A stretch of DNA of 17,301 bases, taken from JAPSGM01 sp036258735. Its GTDB lineage: Bacteria; Chloroflexota; Limnocylindria; QHBO01. The notes below the pieces were generated by a model. That model was not told where the DNA came from. It ran no database searches and saw only the letters and a program-made list of their open reading frames with translations. The translations under genes and the position numbers were made by a program. Shown here in pieces: positions 1-7,121 of the stretch (its first letter is position 1; every line of letters begins with the position of its first letter). Location: positions 1 to 17,301 of the forward strand of contig DATADC010000015.1 of assembly GCA_036258735.1 (NCBI GenBank). Direction: 5' to 3'.

Positions 1-42
1 CAGGCCGCCGCCGGCAGCCTGGCGCTCTCGACCGGCCGCTAG
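1..42 (+). CDS. 3' end of an unidentified gene (partial)
   Basis: The first 14 codons of the window are open in frame 1 and end in TAG at 40-42. Their third codon positions are almost all G or C, as in the real genes here, so this is probably the C-terminus of a gene that starts before the window. Only 13 residues are visible (small, Ala/Gly/Leu-rich), so no function can be given. The open frame resumes immediately after the TAG in the same frame, so this piece and the next gene might be a single gene interrupted by an amber codon. Confidence 0.35.
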   Translation, partial: QAAAGSLALSTGR

Positions 43-177
43 GGACGCGCCGCCACGCTCCTCGCCCACCTGGCCTGGTCCGGCGTCGTCCTGCTCGCCG
101 CCGGTGGCCTGGTCGTTGTCGAGCTTGGCTCGCGGTGCCCCCCCGGGGGGCCGCTGGCCTTCGGATCCTGCGACGAG

Positions 178-384
178 GTGCGGCCCTTCGCGGTGGGTGT
201 TGTGCTGCTGGCCGCCGCGCTGTACGTCATCGGGCTGAGCGGAGTCCTGGCCTGGACCACCGGCCTGCGCCGCCGAGCCGTGGCCGACCCACGGGCTGCG
301 CGCGACTGGTACCTGCTGGCCGCGCTCCTCGGCCTCGCTGCTGCGCCCCTGCTGGCGTTCACCCTGGCGTCGGGCCTCCGGTAG
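178..384 (+). CDS. Small integral membrane protein, true start uncertain
   Basis: The GTG at 178 gives 68 residues with two hydrophobic segments (about residues 4-25 and 44-63) separated by a basic stretch, so this is a small inner-membrane protein of unknown role. Coding character clearly extends further upstream in the same frame to about position 46. There the translation gives another hydrophobic helix followed by a loop with two cysteines (SRCPPGGPLAFGSC), and the third codon positions stay G/C-rich. No ATG, GTG or TTG lies in frame between the TAG at 40-42 and 178. Either a CTG (70) or ACG (55) is used, or the TAG is a mutation or assembly error. I do not recognise a family. The gene ends 10 nt before the aldolase, so the two may be co-transcribed. 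Confidence 0.5.
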   Translation: MRPFAVGVVLLAAALYVIGLSGVLAWTTGLRRRAVADPRAARDWYLLAALLGLAAAPLLAFTLASGLR

Positions 385-394
385 CATTGGACCG

Positions 395-1846
395 ATGACC
401 GCGGCCTCCCCACGAGCCCTGGCCGACCGCCTGGACGGCATCCTGCGCCCCACCGATGACGGCGTGGACGTCCTGGATCCTGCTCGCCTTCGCGATGAGC
501 TCATCGACCAGCTCGCCTGGGAGGCCGTCTTCCACGACGACCCGGCGCAGCGCGATGCGGCCCGCTGGCTCATCTGGGGCGCGTCCCAGGCCCTTGGCAG
601 CGGCTCGGCCAGCATCCACGAGCTGTACATGGCCCGCGGGCGGGGTGAGTTCGACCCCACCGCCTTCACCGTCCCGGCCATCAACGTCCGCGCGTCGGCC
701 TATCTGACCGCGCGCCAGGCTTTCGCGGCCGCCATCGAGCGCGACGTGGGCGCGCTCATCTTCGAGATCGCCAAGTCGGAGATGGCGTACACCGACCAGC
801 GGCCGGCCGAGTACACGGCCGCGATCCTGGCCGCGGCCATCCGCGAGGGCTGGCGCGGTCCGGTGTTCCTCCAGGGCGACCACTTCCAGTTCAACGCGAC
901 CAAGTGGCAGGCCGATGCGGACGCTGAGATGGCCGGCCTGCAGGAGCTGACCCGCGACGCCGTGGAGGCCGGGTTCCTCAACGTCGACATCGACTCCAGC
1001 ACGCTGGTGGACCTGTCGCAACCGTCCGTCGAGGAGCAGCAGGCGGTGAACGCCGCCAACACCGCGGCGCTGACCCGCCTCATCCGCGAGCTGGAGCCGG
1101 GCGGGGTGACGATCAGCATCGGCGGCGAGATCGGCGAGGTCGGCAAGGCCAACTCCACCGAGGAGGAGCTGCGGGCGTACCTGTCCGGCTACCACGAGCG
1201 CCTGGGCGGGGGCGTGACCGGCATCAGCAAGGTCAGCATCCAGACCGGGACGAGCCACGGCGGCGTTCCGCTGCCGGACGGCAGCGTGGCCAGCGTCAAG
1301 ATCGATTTCGACACCCTGCGCCGCCTCTCGACGGTGGCGCGCGAGGAGTTCGGGCTGGCCGGCTGCGTCCAGCATGGCGCGTCGACGCTGCCCGAGGACG
1401 CGTTCCACCACTTCCCGGCCAACGGAGCCGCCGAGGTGCACCTGGCCACCGGCTTCCAGAACATCCTTTACGACGCGGGCGGGCTGCCCGCCGACCTGCG
1501 CGCCGAGATGATGGAGTGGTGCCGAGCCAACTGCGCTGACGAGCGCAGGGAAGGCGAGACCGAGGAGCAGTTCCTGTACAAGACTCGCAAGAAGGCGCTC
1601 GGCCCGTTCAAGCGGCGGCTGTGGGAGCTACCCGCAGAGGCCCAGGCGCAGATCGGAGCCAACCTGCGGGCGCAGTTCGGCCTGCTGTTCGACCAGCTCG
1701 GGGTGGGTGGCACGCGTGAGCTGGTGGACCGATACGTCAGCGCCGCGCCCCTGTCTCGCCCGCGCCCCGCCGCCCTCGGCGGCTCAGCAGTCGCGAGCAC
1801 GACTGCGGGGGCTCACGTCTTCGAGGACGACGGCTCAGGCGAGTAA
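395..1846 (+). CDS. Class II fructose-bisphosphate aldolase family protein (long form)
   Basis: This 483-residue protein has the zinc-dependent class II aldolase core. The motifs are GDH at 161-163 (metal-binding His163 preceded by the catalytic-type Asp162), NVDIDSS at 196-202, GGEIGEVG at 243-250 (acidic ligand and loop), TGTSHGG at 284-290 (His288) and VQHGAST at 325-331 (His327). All the expected His metal ligands are therefore present. In this family the enzyme cleaves or forms ketose bisphosphates (fructose-1,6-bisphosphate, in some members sedoheptulose- or tagatose-bisphosphate) using dihydroxyacetone phosphate, in the cytosol. Typical members have about 280-360 residues. This one has roughly 90 extra N-terminal and over 100 extra C-terminal residues, and the last 35 look disordered. 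Exact substrate is not decided by sequence. Start ATG 395 lies 10 nt after the preceding stop with a weak ribosome binding site, and a hairpin terminator follows. Confidence 0.85.
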   Translation: MTAASPRALADRLDGILRPTDDGVDVLDPARLRDELIDQLAWEAVFHDDPAQRDAARWLIWGASQALGSGSASIHELYMARGRGEFDPTAFTVPAINVRASAYLTARQAFAAAIERDVGALIFEIAKSEMAYTDQRPAEYTAAILAAAIREGWRGPVFLQGDHFQFNATKWQADADAEMAGLQELTRDAVEAGFLNVDIDSSTLVDLSQPSVEEQQAVNAANTAALTRLIRELEPGGVTISIGGEIGEVGKANSTEEELRAYLSGYHERLGGGVTGISKVSIQTGTSHGGVPLPDGSVASVKIDFDTLRRLSTVAREEFGLAGCVQHGASTLPEDAFHHFPANGAAEVHLATGFQNILYDAGGLPADLRAEMMEWCRANCADERREGETEEQFLYKTRKKALGPFKRRLWELPAEAQAQIGANLRAQFGLLFDQLGVGGTRELVDRYVSAAPLSRPRPAALGGSAVASTTAGAHVFEDDGSGE

Positions 1847-1864
1847 CCCCCGGCCGAACCACGT

Positions 1865-1895
1865 CAAAAGCCCCGGCGCTGAGCCGGGGCCTTTG
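1865..1895. terminator. Bidirectional hairpin terminator between convergent genes
   Basis: A perfect 8-bp inverted repeat (GCCCCGGC at 1870-1877, GCCGGGGC at 1883-1890) with a 5-nt loop is flanked by AAAA on the left and CTTT on the right. It therefore works as an intrinsic terminator, with a short T tract, on either strand. It sits between the stop of the aldolase (plus) and the stop of the Fe-S carrier gene (minus), which is where a shared terminator is expected. Confidence 0.8.
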
Positions 1896-1919
1896 AGTCG
1901 CGCGAAGAAGGTACGGTAG

Positions 1920-2342
1920 TCAGTGGCAGCCGCCGGCGCGCGCGGGGGAGCCATCGGTGTTGAACGAGGAGCCGCAGGCGCAGCTGCTGACGGCGTTCGG
2001 GTTGTTGATCGCGAAGCCGGAGCCCATCAGCGAGTCGACGTAGTCGATCTCGGCGCCGTCGACGTACTGGACGCTGAAGGCGTCGATGACCACCGGCACC
2101 TCGCCGTGCTGCTCGACGCGGTCGTCGTCGCCGATCTTGTCGTCGAAGGCCAGGCCGTAGCTGAAGCCGGAGCAGCCGCCGCTCTTCACGAACAGGCGCA
2201 GCGCGGCAGCCTCCTTGCCCTCGCGTGACCGGAGCTCGAGGACCTTGGCCGCAGCCGCGTCGGTGAGCGTGACCAGCAGCTGGTCGGACGACGCGGGCAC
2301 TCCCTGCGGAACGGCCTGTGGCGTCGTGTCGGACATCGTCAT
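1920..2342 (-). CDS. HesB/IscA/ErpA-type iron-sulfur cluster carrier
   Basis: The protein is 140 residues with the A-type carrier signature: Cys57 in SGGCSGFSYG and Cys121/Cys123 in SSCACGSSF, the three conserved cysteines that hold an Fe-S cluster for transfer to target apoproteins in the cytosol. The core spans about residues 23-127. A short polar N-terminus and a 13-residue tail ending Gly-Gly-Cys-His are additions to the usual 105-120 residues. ATG 2342 is preferred because GAGGG lies 10 nt upstream; ATG 2336 (two codons later) is the alternative. The longer open frame reaching to 2672 overlaps the divergent aminotransferase and is not credible. The gene stands alone, with its own promoter near 2384 and a shared terminator. 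Which A-type paralogue (IscA, SufA or ErpA) it is cannot be decided. Confidence 0.9.
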   Translation of the reverse strand: MTMSDTTPQAVPQGVPASSDQLLVTLTDAAAAKVLELRSREGKEAAALRLFVKSGGCSGFSYGLAFDDKIGDDDRVEQHGEVPVVIDAFSVQYVDGAEIDYVDSLMGSGFAINNPNAVSSCACGSSFNTDGSPARAGGCH

Positions 2343-2383
2343 GAGGATGGATCCCTCTGGCGTGGATGGATTTCGCTTCGGAA

Positions 2384-2413
2384 AGTATAGCAAGCCGCTT
2401 CCTAGCGGCACGC
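2384..2413 (-). promoter_or_regulatory. Candidate promoter with internal palindrome for the Fe-S carrier gene
   Basis: On the minus strand the region reads TATACT (2389-2384), a near-consensus -10 box that stands out in this GC-rich sequence, preceded by TGC, which makes an extended -10 element. Immediately upstream lies a perfect inverted repeat, 6-bp arms with a 4-nt loop (plus-strand GCCGCT 2394-2399 and AGCGGC 2404-2409), in the spacer or -35 position. The predicted transcript start near 2377 leaves about 35 nt of leader before ATG 2342. The palindrome is placed as an operator would be, but which regulator binds it is unknown. Confidence 0.45.
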
Positions 2414-2490
2414 AATGGGCCGATCGGCGCCGATTCGCGCCCGCATCGGTACACTTAGGCCCCGACCCTGCAGAGAAGAGGCTCACGCAC

Positions 2491-3699
2491 GTGAAGCTTG
2501 CATCCCGCATGGAGCGGATCGGGACCGAGACCGCCTTCGAGGCGGCGGCGCGTGCCCGCGCGTTGGAGGCCACCGGACGCGACGTGATCCATCTTGAGCT
2601 CGGCGAGCCCGACTTCGACACCCCGCGCCACGTGGGCGAGGCAACCGTCCGGGCGCTGCTCGACGAGCGCATGACCCACTACACGCCGGCCACGGGGATC
2701 GCGCCGCTGAAGCAGGCGCTGGTCGAGGACGTCCGGCGTTGGAAGGGGATCGAGGCTGCCCCGGAGCAGGTCATCGTCACGCCGGGGGCCAAGCCGATCA
2801 TGTTCTACGCCATGCTGGCGCTGATCGAGGAGGGGGACGAGGTCATCTACCCGAACCCCGGCTTCCCGATCTACGAGTCGATGATCGCCTACGTCGGGGG
2901 GACGCCGGTGGCGGCGCCGCTGCGCGAGGCCGACGAGTTCCGCATGGACGTGCACGAGGTGGCGTCACTGGTCACCGATCGCACGCGCATGATCGTCATC
3001 AACTCGCCGCACAACCCCACCGGCTCGATCCTCACCGCCGACGACATCCGCGCCATCGCTCGCATCGCGGTCGAGCATGACCTGGTCGTCCTGGCCGATG
3101 AGATCTACGGCCGCCTGCAGTACGACGGCGAGCCGCTTTCGATCGCAACCCTGCCCGGCATGGCGCAGAGGACCATCACCCTGGACGGGTTCTCGAAGAC
3201 GTTCGCCATGACCGGCTGGCGGCTGGGCTACGGGATCGTGCCCGAGTGGCTGGTGCCCTCCTACAGCCGCCTCGTGATCAACAGCGTCAGCTGCACCAAC
3301 GCTTTCGCCCAGATGGGCGCCGTGGCAGCGCTGACCGGCCCGCAGGACGAGCCGCAGCGCTTCCGCACCGAGTTCACGGCCCGCCGGCAGCTGATCGTGG
3401 ACGGGCTGAACGCCATCCCGGGGGTGAACGCCGTCATGCCGCACGGCGCGTTCTACGCGTTCCCCAACGTGTCCAGCTTCGGCCGCACCAGCGCCGAGAT
3501 CGCCGACCACCTGCTCTACGACGCCGGAGTGTGCGTCCTGGCCGGGACCGCCTTCGGGCGCCACGGCGAGGGCTACGTGCGGCTCTCGTACGCCAACTCG
3601 CGCGAGAACATCAGCCGCGCGCTGGAGCGCATGGGCGAATCATTGGCGAAGCTGGAGCGCACCGGGGAGCTGGTCGGTGCCGGATCGGCCGGCGCATGA
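2491..3699 (+). CDS. PLP-dependent class I/II aminotransferase (aspartate-aminotransferase-like)
   Basis: A 402-residue fold-type I aminotransferase. Visible landmarks are the N-terminal GEPDFDTP (38-45), TPATG with an upstream tyrosine (64-69), TPGAK (97-101), NSPHNPTG with Asn175 (171-178), Asp203 and Tyr206 in LADEIYG, the PLP-binding Lys236 in DGFSKTFAMTGWRLGYG, Arg244, and the C-terminal carboxylate-binding Arg364 in YVRLSYANS. It would move amino groups between an amino acid and a 2-oxoacid, most likely with aspartate or glutamate as donor. Lys101 occupies the position I recall as recognising the side-chain carboxylate in Thermus-type aspartate/prephenate aminotransferases. GTG 2491 is chosen because AGAGAAGAGG (2473-2482) is a good ribosome binding site 8 nt upstream. 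The stop overlaps the transketolase start (ATGA), so the two are translationally coupled. Confidence 0.88.
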   Translation: MKLASRMERIGTETAFEAAARARALEATGRDVIHLELGEPDFDTPRHVGEATVRALLDERMTHYTPATGIAPLKQALVEDVRRWKGIEAAPEQVIVTPGAKPIMFYAMLALIEEGDEVIYPNPGFPIYESMIAYVGGTPVAAPLREADEFRMDVHEVASLVTDRTRMIVINSPHNPTGSILTADDIRAIARIAVEHDLVVLADEIYGRLQYDGEPLSIATLPGMAQRTITLDGFSKTFAMTGWRLGYGIVPEWLVPSYSRLVINSVSCTNAFAQMGAVAALTGPQDEPQRFRTEFTARRQLIVDGLNAIPGVNAVMPHGAFYAFPNVSSFGRTSAEIADHLLYDAGVCVLAGTAFGRHGEGYVRLSYANSRENISRALERMGESLAKLERTGELVGAGSAGA

Positions 3700-6089
3700 C
3701 CACGCTGCACCCGCCGGCCGACACGGTCGAGGCGCTGTACGAGCGCGCCACTGCCGACTTCGAGCACTGGGAGCTGCTCAAGGATGTCATCGACGAGCTG
3801 ATCGACCTCTCGCTCAACTACCGGCAGTCGGGCCATCCCGGCGGCTCGCGCTCCAAGGTCCACCTCTTCACCGCGCTGCTGCTGTCGGGGGCCATGCGCT
3901 GGGACATCCGGCGCCCGTGGCTGCCTTTCGCCGACCGCTTCGTGCTCTCCGCCGGCCATACCGTGCCGCTCATCTACACCACCCTGGCCGCGCTGAACGA
4001 GACGCTGCGCGCGCGCCACGCGCACACCGGAGAGGAGCGCTTCGCCTTTCCTGACGACGGGCGCTGGGCGCTGACCTGGGAGGACCTGCTCAAGCTGCGC
4101 CGCCGCGGCGGCCTGCCGGGGCACGCCGAGATGGAGGGCAAGACCCTCTTCCTGAAGTTCAACACCGGCCCGTCAGGCCACGGCATGCCGCCCGCCGCCG
4201 GCGAGGCTGTGGCCCTCAAGCTGGCGGGCGCCGAGGAGGTCAAGGTCTTCGTGGTCGAGGGCGAGGGTGGCCTGACCCCCGGCGCCAGCCACGAGACGCG
4301 CAACTCGGCGTGGGGGCTGGGCCTCTCGAACCTGGTCTTCCTCGTCGACTGGAACGACTACGGCATCGACGACCCGGCCATCAGCGACGTCGTCCACGGC
4401 ACCCCCGCCGACTGGTTCACGCCCTACGGTTGGCGCATCAACGGCACCGAGGCTGGGTCGGAGTGGGCGCCGGTGACCCGCAACGTGCTGCAGGCAGCCC
4501 GCGGCGCCAACCCCGACCGCGTGCCGTCCATGGCCTGGTTCCGCACGCGCAAGGGCCGCGGCTACGGCAAGTACGACAACAAGAGCCACGGCACGCCGCA
4601 CCCCATGAACTCGCCCGAGTTCTGGACGGTGCGCCACGGCTTCATGGAGCGCCACGGCGTCGAGTACGCCGGCGTGGACGAGCCGGCGCCATCGGACTCC
4701 GGCGAGCGGGAGGCGCAGGCGCGCCACAACCTGTCGGTGGCCGTCGGCGTCCTGCGCGCCAACCAGGCGGCAGTCGACGCCGTCAGTGACCGGCTGCTGG
4801 AGCTCGCGGCTTCGGTGCCCGAACGACCGGAGGGCTTCTACCTCGGCGGCCGCGGCGCCGAAATCTTCGAAGACCAGCGGTTCACGGACGTCTCCGCCTA
4901 CCCCGAGGCGATGTGGAAGAAGCCCGGCGAGAAGGCGCCGAACCGGGCGGCGCTGGCGTCGTGGGGCGCCTGGGTCAACGCCACGGCCCGTGCCAAGTAC
5001 GACCGGCCGCTGGTGATCGCCCTCAGCGCGGACCTGGCCGAGTCGACCAACATCGCCGGCTTCGCCAAGGACTGGGAGGACCTGCCCGGCTGGGGCTGGT
5101 ACAACCGCGACACCAATCCGCGCGGCGCGCTCCTGCCGCAGGAGATCACCGAGTTCACCAACGCGGGCATCAGCGCCGGCATCGCCACGGTCAACATGGC
5201 CGATGACCCTTTCAACGCCTTCAATGGCTTCTGGGCGGCCTGCTCCACCTACGGCTCCTTCAGCTACCTCAAGTACGGGCCAATGCGCCTCTTCAGCCAG
5301 CTGGCCCAGGACTGCGAGCTCAAGGTGGGCAAGGTGATCTGGGTGGCCGGCCATTCCGGACCGGAGACGGCCGAGGACTCGCGCACCCACTTCGGCATCT
5401 TCGCCACCGGGGTGACTCAGCTGTTCCCCGAGGGCCACGTCATCGACCTGCACCCATGGGAGTACAACGAGGTGCCGGTGCTGCTGGCCGCCGCGCTTGC
5501 CACCGACGTGCCGATCGTGGCGCTGCACCTGACCCGTCCCTCGGTGGAGATCCCCGACCGCCAGGCCCTCGGCATGGACTCGCACGTGGCCGCCGCCCGC
5601 GGGGCGTACGTGCTGCGCCGCGCGTCGCCGGACGCGCCGGGTGCCGGCACGGTGTACGTGCAGGGCACCATGTCCACGGCCAACACGGTCAAGGTCCTGC
5701 CCGAGCTCGATCGCCGGGGCCTGAACGTGCGAATCGTGGCCGCGGTCAGCCCGCAACTGTTCCGCAGGCAGGACGCGGCCTACCGCAACGAGATCTGCTC
5801 GCCGGCCGACCGCTGGAGCGGCATGGCCATCACCAACCGCGCCTTCAAGCTCATGCGCGACTGGGTGGACGGGCCGCTGGCCGAGGAGTACTCGCTCAGC
5901 TCGGATTGGGACAACCGCTGGCGCACCGGCGGCACGGTTGACGAGGTGATCGACGAGGCGCGCCTCGGGCCAGGCCACATCCTGGAGGGCATCGAGCGCT
6001 ACGTGGCGCACCGCGACGAGCGCCTGCGACGCCTGCGCGACCTGGTGGCCGATGTCGAGGGCAGGTACGGCCCGCAGGGTTCGCCGTAG
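3696..6089 (+). CDS. Transketolase, divergent long form
   Basis: This is a 797-residue thiamine-diphosphate enzyme with transketolase domain order: cofactor-binding half (about 25-330), linker (330-425), pyrimidine-binding half (425-620) and C-terminal domain (625-797). Visible landmarks are SGHPGGSRSK (His47), SAGHTV (His88), TGPSGHG (157-163), the cofactor/metal motif with Glu190 and Asn220, the catalytic-type Glu486 in EITEFTNAG, and His553, Asp561, His565 and Arg614. The last four match in spacing the phosphosugar-contacting residues I recall for E. coli transketolase (His461, Asp469, His473, Arg520). It should transfer two-carbon ketol units between phosphorylated sugars in the pentose phosphate pathway. 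It is 110-140 residues longer than usual. The canonical GDG is GEG here, with the 30-residue distance to Asn preserved. The ATG overlaps the aminotransferase stop (3696-3699). Confidence 0.85.
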   Translation: MTTLHPPADTVEALYERATADFEHWELLKDVIDELIDLSLNYRQSGHPGGSRSKVHLFTALLLSGAMRWDIRRPWLPFADRFVLSAGHTVPLIYTTLAALNETLRARHAHTGEERFAFPDDGRWALTWEDLLKLRRRGGLPGHAEMEGKTLFLKFNTGPSGHGMPPAAGEAVALKLAGAEEVKVFVVEGEGGLTPGASHETRNSAWGLGLSNLVFLVDWNDYGIDDPAISDVVHGTPADWFTPYGWRINGTEAGSEWAPVTRNVLQAARGANPDRVPSMAWFRTRKGRGYGKYDNKSHGTPHPMNSPEFWTVRHGFMERHGVEYAGVDEPAPSDSGEREAQARHNLSVAVGVLRANQAAVDAVSDRLLELAASVPERPEGFYLGGRGAEIFEDQRFTDVSAYPEAMWKKPGEKAPNRAALASWGAWVNATARAKYDRPLVIALSADLAESTNIAGFAKDWEDLPGWGWYNRDTNPRGALLPQEITEFTNAGISAGIATVNMADDPFNAFNGFWAACSTYGSFSYLKYGPMRLFSQLAQDCELKVGKVIWVAGHSGPETAEDSRTHFGIFATGVTQLFPEGHVIDLHPWEYNEVPVLLAAALATDVPIVALHLTRPSVEIPDRQALGMDSHVAAARGAYVLRRASPDAPGAGTVYVQGTMSTANTVKVLPELDRRGLNVRIVAAVSPQLFRRQDAAYRNEICSPADRWSGMAITNRAFKLMRDWVDGPLAEEYSLSSDWDNRWRTGGTVDEVIDEARLGPGHILEGIERYVAHRDERLRRLRDLVADVEGRYGPQGSP

Positions 6090-6093
6090 CCCG

Positions 6094-6300
6094 ATGCCGG
6101 AGCTCAAGCCGCACCCTTACGAGCACCAGCGACCGCGCCGCCCGCGCTACCTGCCCCGGCGCACCGAGCCGCCGCCGGAACGGGCCGATCCGCCGGACAT
6201 GCGGGTCATGATCTACGTCGGCATCGGCCTGGCCGCCGTGCTGGCGGTGCTCGCCACCCCGTACCTGATCGGCTACCTGCTCGAGGCGTTCTTCGGCTAG
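6094..6300 (+). CDS. Small basic, proline-rich protein with one C-terminal membrane helix
   Basis: The ATG at 6094, 4 nt after the transketolase stop, gives 68 residues. The first 36 are rich in Pro, Arg and His. Residues about 38-60 are strongly hydrophobic, with a short tail ending Glu-Ala-Phe-Phe-Gly. The arginine-rich N-terminus predicts a cytosolic N-terminus and an external C-terminus. An in-frame start at 6052 inside the transketolase would add 14 residues and is less likely. I recognise no family. It is probably the last gene of the aminotransferase-transketolase unit. Its stop codon shares the four bases CTAG (6297-6300) with the stop of the convergent Rieske gene. Confidence 0.65.
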   Translation: MPELKPHPYEHQRPRRPRYLPRRTEPPPERADPPDMRVMIYVGIGLAAVLAVLATPYLIGYLLEAFFG

Positions 6301-7121
6301 GCCCGCTTCACGGTCCAGACCAGCACGTCCTCGCCATCGATCCTGACCGCGGGACGGATGAGGTCGGGCAGCTCGATCGGGTATGCACGCTCGTCGTCGG
6401 CGTAGCCGCCCTGCTCGCGCCAGCGCTGGCGGCTGTTGGCCATGCGCCCGGCCAGGTCGAAGCTGGCGCCGTGGCACGGGCAGCGCAGGTCGCGCCAGCC
6501 CTCGCGGAAGTACAGCGTGCAGCCCATGTGGGTGCACACCGAGGATAGGGCTCGGATCTCACCGGCGTCGTTGACCACGAAGCCGTCGAAGGCGCGCGTC
6601 GAGAAGCGGACGGCGCTGCCATCCGGCAGCTCGGCCAGGGTCGCCACGCGCACCCACTCGCCCTCGCCGGCGACCAGCCCGCTGCCGTCGTCCCAGATCG
6701 GGTCCCGAGCCGGGTCGCCCGGTCGTAGCAGGGTGGCGCCCAGCGCCCCCGCCGCCACGCCCGCCGCCCCGACCAGGCCCCCCGCCAGCATCTGGCGGCG
6801 CGTGATGCGCACGCTGGAGATGCCCCCCAGCCCGGGACGGACAGGCGGCGGGACCTGCACGGCCGCGATGCCGTCGTCCGCGGCGCGCATGCGGCGGCGC
6901 AGCTGGTCCACGAACGCGGGGTCGGGAGCGCCGCCGCTGGGGTCGACGGCCGCGGACATCTCCGCCGCCAGGCGCGCCATCTCGGCCTCGTCGCGGTCGC
7001 CAACGTCGTCCGGCGACGGGCGCCCGCCGGCGAGCAACGAGTCGAGATAGCGGTCGAAGCGCTCGGCCGCGTCTGGCTCGCCCGGCGACGAGCGAGCGTC
7101 GCGCTCCAGCTCGTCAGCCAT
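6297..7121 (-). CDS. Membrane-anchored Rieske 2Fe-2S protein with anti-sigma-like N-terminus
   Basis: A 274-residue, three-part protein. (1) Residues 1-105 are cytosolic and hydrophilic, with the pattern YLDSLLAGGRP, then a run of alanine/leucine helix (47-58), then PDPAFVDQLRRRMRA (67-81). I associate this layout with N-termini of Chloroflexota anti-sigma factors. (2) TRRQMLAGG (107-115) followed by a hydrophobic segment to about 132 forms a twin-arginine signal/anchor. (3) The rest is a Rieske domain: Cys196-x-His198 and Cys214-x-x-His217 bind the 2Fe-2S cluster, and Cys201 and Cys216 are placed to form the disulfide of bc1/b6f-type Rieske proteins. The gene overlaps the ECF sigma factor gene by 8 nt and no cytochrome b gene is nearby. 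A redox-sensing anti-sigma factor is therefore the best inference; a plain respiratory Rieske subunit is the alternative. Confidence 0.85.
   Translation of the reverse strand: MADELERDARSSPGEPDAAERFDRYLDSLLAGGRPSPDDVGDRDEAEMARLAAEMSAAVDPSGGAPDPAFVDQLRRRMRAADDGIAAVQVPPPVRPGLGGISSVRITRRQMLAGGLVGAAGVAAGALGATLLRPGDPARDPIWDDGSGLVAGEGEWVRVATLAELPDGSAVRFSTRAFDGFVVNDAGEIRALSSVCTHMGCTLYFREGWRDLRCPCHGASFDLAGRMANSRQRWREQGGYADDERAYPIELPDLIRPAVRIDGEDVLVWTVKRA

Noticed and set aside
2215..2490. Upstream extension of the aminotransferase to 2215
   Set aside because: The extra residues overlap the divergent Fe-S carrier gene and its promoter. The GTG at 2491 has a good ribosome binding site and gives the family-normal length.
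3246..3695. Extension of the transketolase frame back to 3246
   Set aside because: It runs through the aminotransferase in another frame and reads as arginine-rich nonsense. ATG 3696 overlaps the aminotransferase stop in the usual ATGA manner.
4173..6107. Long antisense open frame (644 codons) opposite the transketolase
   Set aside because: It is a shadow of a high-GC gene: its composition is Val/Arg/Gly/Ala/His-rich with no domain pattern, and the opposite strand has clear catalytic motifs and good codon bias.
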